This document shows positions 11,413-24,601 of a stretch of 35,000 nucleotides of DNA, in pieces. The stretch spans positions 1 through 35,000 of the forward strand of contig ADNK01001287.1 in assembly GCA_000320545.1 (NCBI GenBank), written 5' to 3'. The notes under the pieces are model-generated. The model did no database searches, was not told where the DNA came from, and saw only the letters and a list, made by a program, of their open reading frames with translations. Every line of letters starts with the position of its first letter. The stretch's first letter is position 1. Position numbers and translations under genes: made by a program. Source of the stretch: Bigelowiella natans CCMP2755. Lineage: Eukaryota > Cercozoa > Chlorarachniophyceae.

Positions 11413-12441
11413 AGAAAGCACTTTCCACCCGCCCCTGCCTCTCCTTTGCTTCTGAGCCTCGCGCTGACGTAGATGTACTCGTAGAGTACGGCGAACAACG
11501 AAGTTTCTGCCTGAAATTTCTTTCTCAGAAACGGAATGCAATTCCCCCTTGCGACAACGAGAATTATGGGGAAATTACCCGCGCGACAAGCCCGTGGGCG
11601 TCTCCTGTTTTTCGTTTTTTCCGTGCCACCACGGATTTGGCCGCGCTCGACCACGTCTCCGGAAACATCTGACATTTTTTGGCCCAAACTTCTCTTGCGT
11701 ATCGGCTGCTCCAGTAACGTATCCTCTTTAAAAATTGTAAATTGGGCTGCGTTTCTGTCCTGCGTCAACGAGTATTCCGCTTCGCAATCGACCGAATCGC
11801 TTCGGATGTTCCTCGTTTTGGAGATCTTCCTAAAATATCAGCTCTTCCGCCCAGACCTGGTAACTACTTCCAGTCACTGCTGATTTCCCGCCCCTCTCTC
11901 TCTGAGTGCATGTCCTGCGTCCCAAACAAGGAACACCCAGACTACCCAATCTTCTACTACAACGTAAGGCGTTGCCATGTTTCCCGCGACCCCGTTCTGA
12001 AGGCGTTTTTCCATAGAATGGAGAAAGCAGCGCGACGGAAAATTATCCGAAGGGCTGGGATTCTTTCTTTCCTTGTTGTTGCTGTTTTTTTTAAAAAGGA
12101 TCTGTAGCATCTAGTATACATCAATTCATCATAAACACCATGTTTTCCGTTTCCGTTTTTTAATTTGAACATATTGAAGTGTTGGGACTTGCTAATTTTT
12201 GGTTTGGATTAACCGCCATTCGGCATCATCCATCATCGCGCCATTTTCGTCACTGTTGTCGGCGCCGTTTCTGCACCATCCTCTTCCCCTGTAATATAAC
12301 CGAATCTCCTGCTGCTACTGCGACTACTGCTCAGGACCGCAACCCCGTGACTCTGAACCAGGTGGAGAAGTTCGTCTTCCCGTTTGACAACCTAAAAGCG
12401 ACCGCAAGCCCCGAGCACAAGATCAACGACAACAACCTACC
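11413..12441. promoter_or_regulatory. Head-to-head gap, shared promoter region
   Basis: About 1 kb separates the divergent starts of the amidotransferase (-) and the dioxygenase (+). A plus-strand open stretch at 11742-12107 has no recognised domain and no convincing splice partners, so it is not called. AT-rich DNA lies at 12085-12200. Confidence 0.45.
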
Positions 12442-13553
12442 ATGATCTCCAGAAAAGCTTTCTCCCTGAACCCCCGGATCCCCCACCGCCGAAGCGCTCG
12501 ACGAGTCGTCGCGGCATTCGAGCAAGGGCGGCGGAGGATGAGCACCAAGATTCAAGCGGACGAGGGCCTCGCTTCCTGGACGCGACAGCTTGCGAAGAAC
12601 ACCGCCACTCCGATCAGCTCTGTGCGCGTGCAGCTCGCCACGGAGAGCAACGCGTTCAAGCGGCTGCAGGCGACGCCCATTACCGCGTGCCTCGGCGCGG
12701 AGATCGAAGGCATCGACCTGGCCGCGCGCATGTCTGATGACGTCGTGGAGGAGATTTGGAGCGCCTTCCTGCTCTTTGGGGTCGTCTTCTTTCGGGACCA
12801 GAAGCTCTCTCCTGCGCAGCAGGTAGGTGCTAGTTGCCGGGCGCACAATATGGCCATCTCCCCCCTCCCCCTTCTCTAATTGCTGTAGTATTTCATAGTT
12901 CTTTCCCTGTCCGGTGCCCTCTTCTCTTCTCGTTCGTCTCTATCCCCCCCCCCCTTTCTCGTCGCTTATCGCTCCCTCCCCCCCCTCCCTCTCCTCCTAC
13001 TCCGCTGCAGGTGGCGCTTGCCAAGCGGTTCGGGGAGCTGGACCGCCACCCGATTGTGAAAGGGCTTCCTGAACACCCGGACGTGCTGGAAATCGTGCGC
13101 GAGGCCGGGGCGCCGACTAACTTCGGCGAGAGCTGGCACTCGGATAACTCCTACATGCGTCAGCCGAGCCTAGGTTGTTGCATGGGCTGCGTGTGATGCT
13201 GTGTACTCTCTAACGGCCGTGAAACCTCTACAAAAGATGAGTTTCTTTTTAGACGATGATGACAAGAATCTATTCTCATGCCCCCCCCCCCCCCCACACA
13301 CACACCAGGGTCGATATTGCACGCAGTGGAAGTGCCGCCCGTCGGTAACGACACCATGTTCTCTTGCGCCTACGGGATGTACGATATGCTCTCCCCAGCC
13401 CTGCAGAAGGTTTTGAGCTCCTTGAAGGCAGTCCACACGGCTGGGCTGGCCTTCAACCCGAACACTGTGAGCGGCGGGTCGTTCGACAATCCGGAGGCTG
13501 CGATGAAGTACAACACGCGTTTCACACAAGACACGATAAACACGCGCACGCGC

Positions 13554-13628
<75 letters not shown>

Positions 13629-14306
13629 GATATTGCTACGTCTCAAACGTCACTAAAACTGCACGTTATCGTCGTCGTCATCATACCAGGTATCAGCAGG
13701 CGCAGGAGCTGGAAACAGAGAGCCTCCACCCGATGGTACGCGAGCATCCTGAGACCGGCCGGTTGGCCCTGTTCGTAAACTCGATGTTCACCACGCGCAT
13801 CGAGGGCATGACCGTCACCGAGTCAAAACCGATCTTGGAGTACCTCTTCGCACAAGTTGGGATGCCGAACCTCACTTGCCGGTGAGGGGGAGGGGGAGGG
13901 GGAGGGGGGGGGGTGGGAAGGGGAGATGGGGTACAAATTAGGAGACCCTACCCTTGTATGGTGGTGCGGGCAACAACGTAGGAAACGCGTTCTTTTTCGT
14001 GTTCTCCGACGCCGCCCGCGGCAGGGTGCAAGAGCGTTGTGTCGTGGCTCGCTTGTTCTTAATCGATAGTAGACACGCCCATCTTTTCCCCCTCCCAACA
14101 GCAGTTTCGGCGTCGTTCATCGTTGCTCATGTGTTTGGTGGCTGCCTGTTGTGCTCTTGATATACACTACCATCAGGTTCCGCTGGCGAAGCGGCGACGT
14201 GGCCATGTGGGACAATCGATGCCTACAACACGTCGCGATCGGAGATAACACCAGCCACCGAAGGATCATGCGCCGCGTCACCCTCAAGGGAGATGTGCCC
14301 TTTTAG
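12442..14306 (+). CDS. TauD-like Fe(II)/2-oxoglutarate dioxygenase
   Basis: Five exons (12442-12822, 13011-13173, 13309-13553, 13697-13881, 14177-14306) give 367 residues. The iron ligands are visible: WHSDNSY supplies His170 and Asp172, and QHVAIGDN supplies distal His343; HRRIMRR (about Arg354) is the likely 2-oxoglutarate anchor. Other family marks are [32 protein letters not shown] and [12 protein letters not shown]. The family oxidises taurine, sulfonates or 2,4-D-type substrates; the real substrate cannot be read. The first 26 residues ([20 protein letters not shown]) are Arg-rich without acids, so mitochondrial import is likely. The exon 3 end (GTACTC) and exon 4 start (ATCAG) are the least certain splice sites: the only phase-consistent pair keeps a short non-conserved insertion. 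Intron 3 holds a (TC)n(AC)n repeat. Confidence 0.9.
13279..13307. repeat. Poly-C plus (CA)n tract
   Basis: About 16 C residues and a short CA run form the 3' end of intron 2 of the dioxygenase gene and act as its pyrimidine tract. Confidence 0.85.
13556..13626. repeat. (TC)n(AC)n composite microsatellite
   Basis: About 17 TC units and about 16 AC units begin three bases after the proposed donor of intron 3 of the dioxygenase gene, so nearly half of this intron is repeat. Confidence 0.95.
13885..13912. repeat. (GGGGGA)n G-rich minisatellite
   Basis: Four to five tandem GGGGGA units begin just inside the donor of intron 4 of the dioxygenase gene. Four or more G tracts in the sense RNA could form a G-quadruplex. 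Confidence 0.8.
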
Positions 14307-15704
14307 ACAGCGACGGACTCGCAATGCGAGCAAAGATTGGGAAGACAAGCAGCAGCATCCATCTGCTGTTCATCGCCAGTATCTAAAGCACTAAATCTTT
14401 TTGGCGCTACAAAGCAAGCGCGCAGTTTACACGATTACTCTCCGGCGTGGAAGTAGTTATTTTCCGTTTTCTCGGAGATTGCAAAGCCCTCCTGCCTCTT
14501 CTGCTGTACAGGGAGCACTGCTGTGCGAAGCAGACGCTGGGACAGAGAGGCGGAGAGGCACCATGACATTCTTGTTTTTTTCCTACTTATTTTTTTCCTA
14601 TTTTGTTTTTAGGATCGCATTTCCAATGCATACCTACAATTTGATTATATGACGTGACGGAATGTACAGCTGTATTAAATTTGTCGACATCTTGGTAACT
14701 TGACATGCAGGTCGTCATGGTGCGTGGGCGCATTCTAGCATTGTAGGTTGCCTAGCTAGCTAGCTCCCACACTCTAGCACTCCATGGCACATAAACATGG
14801 TTGCTATGTGTTCTAGTGTTGTCTCTCCAGCTGTGCCCGCTAGCCTGCTGTAATGACATGTAGCGATGACGTGTACGTGTGATGCTGCGTGAGAGTGGGA
14901 TTCTGCAAGCTAGCTATTAGTCTAAGCATGTGTCAGCACTATGAGAACAACGCCTCGCTCCGCCGCCTGATCTATAGCTGCTAGCTAGCTATATGCCTGG
15001 CGGAGATGTGTACTAGTCGTAGTTTTGTGCACACGATGCGTTCTAGCGCTAATCGACGCAGCAGTACAAGCTAGCAAGTACAGCACGCGCTGCTCGCTAT
15101 CTAGTTCTGGCTACATAGCTAGATAGCATAGCCTCATAGAGCTAGATAATTGTTGGTAATGCGGCGCAGCTCGCATGCATGGCTACATGCACGCCATACT
15201 ACTCGCTTCACATGTACGAGTGGTATCTCGTACGAATTCATTACGCTCCATCACTATGCCAGCGACACATACACACACACACACACACACAGGCTTCATT
15301 GGTTGCGACATCATGCTCTTGTGAACGAATCGAAGGGTTTATCGAATATGTAACGTTTGGCCAACGCGGTGCAGATTTATACATAAACGAATGAGAGTTA
15401 TTGGGTGGTGGCATGGACCACCGTCATGATAGTACCTGGGATCTAGGGCATATATCAACAACGCAGGCACACCTCTCTCTGGTACGAATCCTTTTTGTTC
15501 TCTCAATCTCTCTCTCTCTTACTCTTACTCTTACTCTTTTTAGATAGCTATACCATTTGACTACAGGGTTCTATATTTTTCCTTTATCATACAACATATA
15601 TACACATACAAACGCACCATATCGTTTTACAGTTATTATCTGCACAAAAATACACCGACACAGCGCCCCGCTCAGAAGACGAGCGACCGACTGACAGGAG
15701 TTTA
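14307..15704. other. Tail-to-tail spacer with TAGC tandem repeats
   Basis: No gene is seen in about 1.4 kb. The gap lies between the 3' ends of the dioxygenase (+) and the zinc-ribbon membrane protein (-). It has TAGC/CTAG tandems at 14752-14765 and 14977-14991, several imperfect CTAG clusters at 15065-15150, a (CA)n run at 15265-15291, and a (TC)n plus TTACTC repeat at 15499-15539. Confidence 0.65.
15265..15291. repeat. (CA)n microsatellite
   Basis: About 12 CA units lie in the spacer between the dioxygenase and the zinc-ribbon membrane protein gene. Confidence 0.9.
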
Positions 15705-18700
15705 CTATGCGTCATACGCCGGGGCGCTCGGCTCCCCCGCCAACACTACATACGAGGTTTCTATCTGGCCTTGGCCTGCCCCTCCCCCCGACTGGTAGTA
15801 GGAGGCAGCAGCAGTGCGGGGATATTGAATGACGGTGTCCACCACGCGCACCCCAGGCCTTGGCGGCGCAGCAGGGCTACCGCTGCTTCGCACAGGGGAG
15901 GCTACCACGTATGCGGGAACGATGGCGGCTGGGGCACCGGCTGAACGCCTTGTCTGCGCTGCTGGTACTGCAACTACTGGGTAGGTCCTCACGGCGTGCG
16001 GTGGCATGGTTGTTGTTGTTGTTGTTGGAATTATCGTAGGGGGGGTGGCTCCGAGCCCCACCCGACCGCCTCGAGTGCGAGCAGGGTTTTTCCGGTCCGA
16101 AGGGAAGCGATAGGGTGTGGAGGAGGAGGAGGAGAAGGAGGAGGAGGGAACTGCGATGGACGACAACGGAATAAGCTGCGGGTAGAGCGAAGCAGCAGGA
16201 GCAGGAGCAGGGGCAGCAGAAAACCGAGTCCTGCGAACGGTGGGGGGAGGGGCGGAGGAAAAGGGGATGTACATTAGCTTAATTTTTGATGAAGGGGTGA
16301 GTCCAGGGGAGGGGGGTGAAGGGGGGGCAGGAAGAAGGAAACCAGACTCTTGCTGCGAGACTCTCTATCTAACGAACCAACGGAGCAGCAATAGAATGAA
16401 GCTCGCGCTGATATGCTCTGCTCTACTTTCTGGCTACTATCACCACCTTGAGGTGTTCCTGCCGCCCGCCACTAATGGCCGACGCGGGCTCCACTGCTGA
16501 GACAGCAGCGGTTGTGATGCCGGCACGTACACCCGGTTCAGTCTCTCCAGGGCGATTTCCTCCTCGACCTTCTTGCGCATCTTCGTCTCGAAAGCTAATT
16601 TCCCGCCATTGTTTACAGCGTGGGGGGGGCGGGAAATGCTTGTTTTGAGGTCCGCCCCGCATGCATCGCATTTCTGGACGTCCGAGAAGTTGAGGGCTTG
16701 GCAGCTACGCACGAGGGAGAACGAATGGGGGGAGAGGGGGGGGGGGGGGACAGAAATTCAGAGAAGTAAATATGCGGCAACTGTATTAGGTCGCGGGTGT
16801 GGCGTTATTAGTAACTGGATGCATCGAAAGCTCAGGCTACAACTCTCTGCTGGTTTGTTTTTCTTCTTCTTCCTCTTCTTCCGAGTTAGCTGTACTGGTA
16901 ATATCCACTACTTACTACCTCGGGCAAACTTTCATCGATGAGGAGTTGCTCCGAACTCTTCCCCTGTTGGCGCTGCTAGCACTGGCCGTGCTGCTGCTAT
17001 ACGCCAGAAGTCCCTGCCTTGCCTCGTCTCCCCCGTCCTCCTCCTCCTCCCCTCTAGCTATCATCGATCTCTTTTGAACAACACTAGCACCGCGGGCACC
17101 TCTCCTACCACGAGTGCTCTGTTTGCGTCTTCGATCAAAGACCGCCAGGCGCGCCTGTTTTTTGGTTTGGGAAGAAGGTGAGATGCGGGATGGTTATTAC
17201 TAGCACACGTGCGGGGAGAAACGGGTAATTAAGGGAAGGGGGCGATAGGAGGAGATGGAGGGACGCATGTTTTCCTGGTTAAACTTTACCTCGAGTTTGC
17301 CGCGGAGATGTTGCTTCATTTCCGGTGTGAGGCCATCGTCCACCTGCTCAACCGGAAACCACTCAGTACAAACAGTCCGGCGACATAATGAAGAAGAAAG
17401 AGAGGAGTGGCAGTTAACGACCTGCTCCGTAACCACGCCATAATTGCTCGGCTCGGATTTCTGGTCACGAGGGTTTTGATGATAGCGCCTTTGAAAAGCG
17501 AGTGCCAAGTTCTCCACGCGCTTCGCATGTGGAAGCGAAGGCGGGCCAACCATAACAAGTTCCTGTATAATCATAACATACATCTCTTTGAAAACTCAAG
17601 TTTCGAAAAAGCGGCGGGGCGGGTTGAGCTACCACGTCCTGATCGGCAGATTGAGGGCGCGGCATAGGCATCCTTGGGATTATGGCGTTGTAGCGAGCGG
17701 CTGAAGGGTTGTTTTGCCTCTGGCTTCTGCCTCTTAAATTGGCTGACCTCCTACGCGATCGGACGAGGCTCACGACAAAGATCAGTATCACGAAGACAAG
17801 GAGTCCAGCCATGGCGCCTAGCAACGATTTAGAAATTAGGGGGGGAGGGTCGGCTTGTCTCCGAAATATTTCTAAATTGAATACGGGACGGGTTGCCACT
17901 TTCATTTACTCACCCAAATATGCGAGCCTTCTTAGTATCTTTGCCCCAAAGCAATCAAAGCATGGAGGCCCAGCGCAAACTCGCTTCCAACCCGGGGGCG
18001 GCGGCAGGTTGGTGTCAGCCTCATCACCCTCAATAAAAACGACCCCGCTCGTCCCAGTCAGGTCCAGTTCCAAGTAACAACCTGTAGCAATGATATCGTC
18101 GATGATTATTCTTCTGGAGGGGATGATAAGATGGAGATGCAGCGAAGTAGCCGCATAGCAAATACTCCGGTTTGTATTTTTGCCACGATTTTACTATAAA
18201 GATGACGAGGGAGGGATCGATACCACGGCTAGCGAAGGTACCCTCGGAGGAACTCCCATTGCCTAAGAAGGGAAGACCGAGATCAAATGCAGCCTCTGCA
18301 CACTCGTTTCTGTCCGTGACAGCTTCTGATCCTGGTGACTGATATGTAGACAATCATGATCATCAAACTAACAGCTGGTAACATTGGAAATACTATTCCC
18401 AATAAGGCCCAGGACCACACCAAATCATTTATCAGAGAAATGTTACATGTTTAAGTAATAAAGAACCAAGGAATATCGTATCATCTAATAAAAACCGTTT
18501 CAACTCCATATTAACCGGAATCAAACTCCTGCATTCCTTCCGTAATAACATCGAAAGAGCATAACTAAAGGCGGACTGACCGAGCAATTTGCATGAATCG
18601 AATAATGATCGAGATCGTAACCAAAATGGTGCCTATGCCCGTGGTTAGTTGCCCCGTGAATGACGTTTACGCCTTTGACGAAGGTAAGGAAGAGAATGAT

Positions 18701-18715
18701 GGAGGTGGCCATCAT
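15705..18715 (-). CDS. Single-pass membrane protein with zinc ribbon
   Basis: Nine proposed exons (18622-18715, 18242-18331, 17914-18081, 17633-17871, 17422-17562, 17290-17361, 16919-17154, 16447-16704, 15705-16230) give 607 residues with consistent phases. A hydrophobic leader (MMATSIILFLTFVKGVNVIH) precedes a Cys-containing ectodomain (to about 130). One membrane helix spans about 133-154 (LLGAMAGLLVFVILIFVVSL), followed by a basic stop-transfer RSRRRS. The inner part holds Ser/Arg-rich disorder and a two-knuckle zinc ribbon, VCPSC (Cys345, Cys348) and KCDACG (Cys359, Cys362), the first Cys pair being split across an intron. The C-terminal 174 residues are Pro/Ala/Ser-rich. No family is recognised. 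The first two exons are the weakest part: phases fit, but the donors at 18621 (GTTACG) and 18241 (GTACCT) are weak and another donor is possible at about 18193. Confidence 0.65.
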
Positions 18716-19298
18716 GGTGTTTCGAGGCACGTGTAAATGCACTCAGACTAAGTCGCATAGAACATATTTATTCGGTAAAAATAATCGTCCTAAGGATGCC
18801 CGTTTATATTGGAAGGCACCTGCTGTATAATAATACAACCTCTATTTTATGGACAACAATGACAATCAAGCTAGGCTTCATCTTCTGAAATAGTATGCCG
18901 AAGAATTCTGTGTCGAAAAAAGACAGGAAATGTGAGAGAATTTTTTTCCGCGCTGCTGTATTGGTTCAGTGCAGATTTATTATGACGACTTCTTATGTAA
19001 GATGTCGCAAAAACAAATGGAATTTCATTTTAGACAAATAAGCCCTTCCTATACTCGCACAAGACTTTGTACGGTCCAAAATAGGTCGAATCATTTGAAG
19101 ATCTATTTGTTGCTAAATAACCTATAGGCAAATCAAGCGTCTGGACATATATTTTGTCTTACATAATTAAACGAATGATAATTTGGAACTCGAAAGAGTA
19201 GAACTACGTCTAAATCTTAAACAGCAGAACTCCATTGGCGCCCTCCATCTGTCCCCCTATCACGCTGCTCTTTCCGATAGAGGGGAGATCTGGCAACC
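18716..19298. promoter_or_regulatory. Head-to-head gap upstream of Pds5
   Basis: This AT-rich gap lies between the divergent starts of the zinc-ribbon membrane protein (-) and Pds5 (+). No coding segment or clear core promoter motif is seen. Confidence 0.5.
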
Positions 19299-22200
19299 AT
19301 GGAATCATCGTTTTCAAGCAAAGAGCTGAAGCAGATACTTTCGAAATCGTACATAATATTGCATTTCATCCAACTTCTCACATGCGTCAGCATTTTTTTA
19401 AATTTTGGTCCGACGTCCACTTCTGCCGGGAAACACTCGATCAGAAAAGTACCACTGCTTCATTCATTATATGATTTTTCAATTATTTCATTCGTTTGAT
19501 AGGTATTTGAAAGCGCTCACACGTGATAAGCTTATCACACGGCTGAGGGTAAGCCGAGATTCTCATTTTAGTTACATCCATCATTACTTCGTACTCATGC
19601 TCCGACTTTTTGCATTTGATTTTTCATAGAAACTCGCCAAGGTTTTGACAAAGCATTCTCAAAATAACCCCGAGGCTATTTCTGATGTCACTGCTGCGCT
19701 TGTTCAACCGAGCCTAATGAAGCATAAGAATCAAGAAGTGCAGATACTTATTGCACTGTGCATCAGCGAAATCATACGGATTCACGCTCCAGACGCGCCT
19801 TACGACGACCGAATTCTAATTAAGATATTCCAGTTATTCATTTCGCAATTTCCGGGCCTTTCCAAAAAATCTTCCCACTCAATGAAGTACTTCCATTTGA
19901 TAGAGGCTTTGTACATGTCAAAGGCTTACCTCATATTGGGGGATATTGACGATGATGAGAAGCTCCGAATTAAGATGTTCAATACCTTCTTTGACCTCAA
20001 GAAACAAGGTATCACTACAAGGGTGGAATATTTCATGATAGAGATTATGAGGGGGCTTTTGGAGGAAGCCGAGGGATTGACACAGGGCCTGCTAGACGTA
20101 ATCCTGGAACGACTAACAGCCGTCCCAGAAAGCGACGAGGATGAGGACGGTCCTTGTCAAATGGCTCTAAGTCTCATAGAGAGAGCAGAAGAGCAGCTGG
20201 ATCCACCTATTTCTCATTTTCTCACAGAAACAATCCTGAGATCTAATGAAACAAGCAGTGCTATCAGTGAGAGAGAGGAGCTTTTCAACATCTTTCACCA
20301 CCTGGCAGTAAACCGAAGAGAAATGGTGTTTCGAATCCTCAATGAGTATGTTGCCAAATTTAGAGATGAAGATGCCAACAAGCGGAAGGAAGCAGTAGAT
20401 TTCTTTGGGAGACTCCTATCATCACCAGGTTGTGTCCTCTCCACTCAAGTCCATTCGATCATTACGGCATTCGCGGGCAGGACAAATGACCTTGACGCTA
20501 AGATCCGCACTACTACGACAAAATATTTTGTAAAAATCCTCCCAAGAATTGACGACAACAGATTATCAATCAAGCTTCAGCAGATACTAAAGAGTAAATG
20601 TAAAGACCCAGACGAGGATGTACGGAAGGAAGCCATTTCGGCGATCGTTGGAACAATACAGGACAATCCAGGCTGTGTAAACCCGAAGCTTTTGTTCGCA
20701 GTCGGCGGGCGTGTCATGGATAAGAAAACGAAGGTACGACGCGAAGCACTAATTGGACTGGCAACAATTTTCAAGGACCATATCGCTGAGAAATGGAAAA
20801 ATGGGAGCGGAGTCGATGCCACCGCGCGGAACTTCATGTGGATTCCAAACCGCCTCATGGTCGTTGCAGCGACTGACGATATAATGACGCAATATTTCAT
20901 CGAGGGGATCCTTGATGAACTCATCATACACGATTCCTTTACCCCCTCAGAGAGAATGCGCTGCCTAGTCGGCGTATTCGCCAACTTTTCAGCCGACAGC
21001 GCTAAGATCTTCAGGAAGCTTATCGCAAAGAAGAAGGCGGCGAGGGAAAAAACAATCTCAGCACTTAAGATTCTTGAAGAAAAATATAGCGAAGAGGAAA
21101 CCGAGATATCTCTGAATGTGTTGGCAAGGCAACTGCCAGAGCCGGCGCAAAACTACTCAGCAAAAAAGATTTTGCGGGATCTCTTTACTCACAAGAATTC
21201 CAAGATCAAGCAGCTCCTGGGGAAGATTCTAGATACGAGCACAGAGTACCGAGTCCAACGGGCCTCGAAGGTAGAGCTTCTTAAGACTCTAAATCTGAGG
21301 GGAGTGCCCTACCTCTTCGTGAAGCGCCTTCTGCAGCGCATCAGTTCCACTCTATTCCCGATCGATGGTATCCAGACACTGTTCGAAGAAACAAGCAAAC
21401 ACATGAGGGAAAAAAGAGATATGCTCGCTGACTCGGGTCTGAGTCTTCTCGAGATTGCGGCTGAATACTCCTCATCTAGCCTCGACCTCGTTGTGCCACA
21501 GCTCATCGCCGAGGCCTCAAGCTGTGGGCGCAAGTTTTTGCCAAAGTTGCTGCGACTGGCTTCCTTGTGCGACCTTCAAAACCAGGAAGATGCAGAAGAG
21601 ACTGTCAATACTCTGTTACCCTTTGTCGAGTACCGTACGATTGGTGAATCAATTCCGGTCGCCAAATTTGCAGCACGGTGCTTGTGGAAGACCCCCCATT
21701 CCGGTCGTGGTCTCCGGGCTGCGGCAAAGACCCTCTCCGCCAATCTCTCACTTTCTAAGAAGCTCCCGGCTCAGCTGCGGGCTCTAGGCGAGATCGCTCT
21801 TGGGGATCCAGATGCAATAAATAGCCTTACCGAGGACAAAGTTTGCCAGTTTGTTGTGGAGGAGGTTTTCCCTAGTTCGCCGAAAGGCGAGAAAAAGATG
21901 ATGCTCGCGATGGACTCGAAACTCGCGGGGATTAAGTTTCTTCAAAACTTGCTACTTGGTGTCCCAGAGCCGGAGGCAGTACTTGATGATAGGTTCGCCA
22001 TGGTGTCAGCCGCCTTGGTCGAACTTCTCCAAGAAGAAGAGCAGCACCTTGGTGAGTGATGTGATGCAACGACTATCTAATCCACATGCACTTTGCTCGC
22101 CCCCCCCCCCCCCCCCTCTTCCCCTCTCTATTCTCTTCTCTCTATCTATATAATTTTCTTATTTTCTGATATCACACGGCAGTCATTGAGGTAGCGGCTG

Positions 22201-22703
22201 CCAAAGCGCTCACGAAGTTATGCACTAAGCGTGTGTACTACAAAAGACTTCGAAAGAGTCCGAGCGTGCTCTGTAGTATGGCCCAGGTGCTTGAATCAGA
22301 GGACGAAGAAGCTGTCACGGTTGTTTTCAAATATCTACCAAGTTTTCATATTTAGCCATCTTAGATCCGTCCTAGTTCTTTGGTTTCTCCTCTAACAATC
22401 ATGCCCACCATTTGTGCTTTGTCAGTCGTTCGGGAAGTACCTTGTGAATAAGCTCGGGAGGAAGCCGATGGCGCCTTTCGATTTTATCTCGTTTTTCGCA
22501 CTCTGCCTGCACGTCAAGACTTTCAAGCAGCTGTTCTTGAGGCAATTGCGTATGCTCATTGCCAAAAGAAGGTTCTCTCCCTCAAAATAACTCGCATTTA
22601 TTCAATGTCGAGCTGCGGATTTCTCAAACAGAGATATTTCTTAAAGGAGGCGAAAACGCTTCCTTTTTCTCTTTCTTTCTTTTTCCCCCTTTTTTTTACC
22701 TAT

Positions 22704-22746
<43 letters not shown>

Positions 22747-24565
22747 CACAACATTACCAACCGTGGTGTCAGGGACTTGATCAAGCAATCAAGTATGATG
22801 AAGCCGGTAGGGGCCGTGCAAATGGCTCAAAACTACCCTGAGAACTCCACTGCGACGCTCGTTTACATCCTCTCGAAACACCCGCGGGTCGAGGAAGACC
22901 AGCCCAATTTTAAGCACTTCTACAAGGTGCTCACACACTTCTTCGACATCTTTATTCACGGAGGTCAAGACCAGCACGTCGTTATGATCTCCAACATTTT
23001 GGCAAGAATCAAGCTGCACAGGTTTGCTGTGATGATACTTTAGAAGGAGTAGTTGTAGCAGCCGTAATAGTAGTGGTAGTAGTTGTTGGGGACCGGCTAT
23101 AGCGAGAATTTGGATGGAGCTTCTAATTCACCTCTCCCTCCTATACAGACACTCATACGCACACACAAACGCAAACACAAAAACACAAAACATGCATTGC
23201 AGTGACGTTGAGGATGAGAGCAACGAGAACATCTATCGGATCGCCGAGCTCGCTCACCACGCGCTCACTACCAAGATGAAGGGCAAGAACTGGACCGAAG
23301 CATCGCATCCCATCGAGATCCCCCTCCCTCCCTGGCTCTACAGAAAGAAGAAGGACGGCAAGCTGGTTCAAAATCAGTACATTCCAAGCAATTTTTCGTC
23401 GACGCCAAAAGGCAAGACCGGTGGCTCGCGTTCCAAGAAACGATCTCAGAAGAAGCGGGCTGGAGGGGAAGAGGACGGAGGAGAGGAGGACGAGGAAGAG
23501 GCAGGCGAGGAGGAGTACCTCCCGAGCTCGGCCTCGAAGGGATCTCGCAGGAAAAGAAAGAAACAAAGGAACAGCATAGATGAAAAGGAAAACGAACGCG
23601 GAGATCAGAATGTCGTTCCAGAGAGCAGCAGCAGCAGTAGCAGCAGCAAGGGAAGAACTACCCCAGTAAGAGCGCTGCGCGCGCGTCACTCTCGCAACAC
23701 TAGGAGCAACACGAAGAATCAAAGTAGCAGTGACGATGACAACGACGAGGAAGAGGAAGTTGGTGATAATGAGGAGGAGGAAGAGGAGGAGGAAGCTGAT
23801 GAGCAAAAAACTAAGAGTAATAGAGAAAAACACCACCACCACTACCACCATCACCAGGAAAATAATATTCACGGAATCGTAAAAAAATAGTTAGTAGAAA
23901 AGCAGTAGTTTGCTTTGTCTTAACGCTGTATCCCAAATATCACGCCTAACGCCGATGGTTCTCCTGCATGGGAAAACCACCGTTTTCGCTGGAGTGATGT
24001 TGGCACTGCTACGACCATATATAGATATCTTGTAGATGGTGCTGTGAAGTAAATCACATATACCTGTGTCTGTGGGTGTGTATGTGAGTAGGTGGCCGAA
24101 GCTCTAGGCGATCCTCAAGGCGGAATGCCTCTTCAGCGGCTAAGAAGTCGCCCGCGAACAAGAAAAAGACGAATGCTCGGTCACCAGTCTCCAAAAGGGC
24201 AGTACGGAAATCCCCTAGAAAATCACTACGAGCATCTCCGGGTGCCAAGAAAAGGCCAAGCCCGGACACAGCTGCTTCGAAGGTAGCAATCTTCAAAACG
24301 CAGCAGCCACCAGAGGCGCGTCTACGCCTTGAGTGGTGTTTTTAATATGGCACAATGCGTAGTATCAAGTAGTGGCAGTAGGGGCCGGTCTTTTTTTGGT
24401 GGAACCCTGCTGCTCTCCTCTTCTTTTGAACTGAGGGTGGCTTTTTTGGTTCGAATGTCTTCTCTATCGTTTAGCCTGCGAAGAAGACTAGACGTGGAAG
24501 GGCTGCGGTTAAGGCTAAAAAAAAGCAAGTGGAGAGCGATGATGGTATGTATTTGTGTGGTGTGC

Positions 24566-24601
<36 letters not shown>

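Noticed and set aside
11742-12107. Plus-strand open stretch containing SLSECMSCVPNKEHPDYP
   Set aside because: It looks partly protein-like and has a GTAAGG donor, but no domain, no start and no phase-matched neighbour exon were found.
17563-17581. A possible 19-nt intron in the zinc-ribbon membrane gene
   Set aside because: GTATGT...ACAG would fit, but a 70-bp intron (17563-17632) with the same acceptor also keeps phase and is a normal size.
19217-19420. Minus-strand open frame over the first PDS5 exon
   Set aside because: It is short, without domain, and opposite a phase-supported PDS5 exon.
23153-23872. Long minus-strand open frame opposite the PDS5 tail, rich in Val and Leu
   Set aside because: It is the complement of the acidic/basic low-complexity tail of PDS5; the hydrophobic runs come from GAG/GAA codons read backwards.
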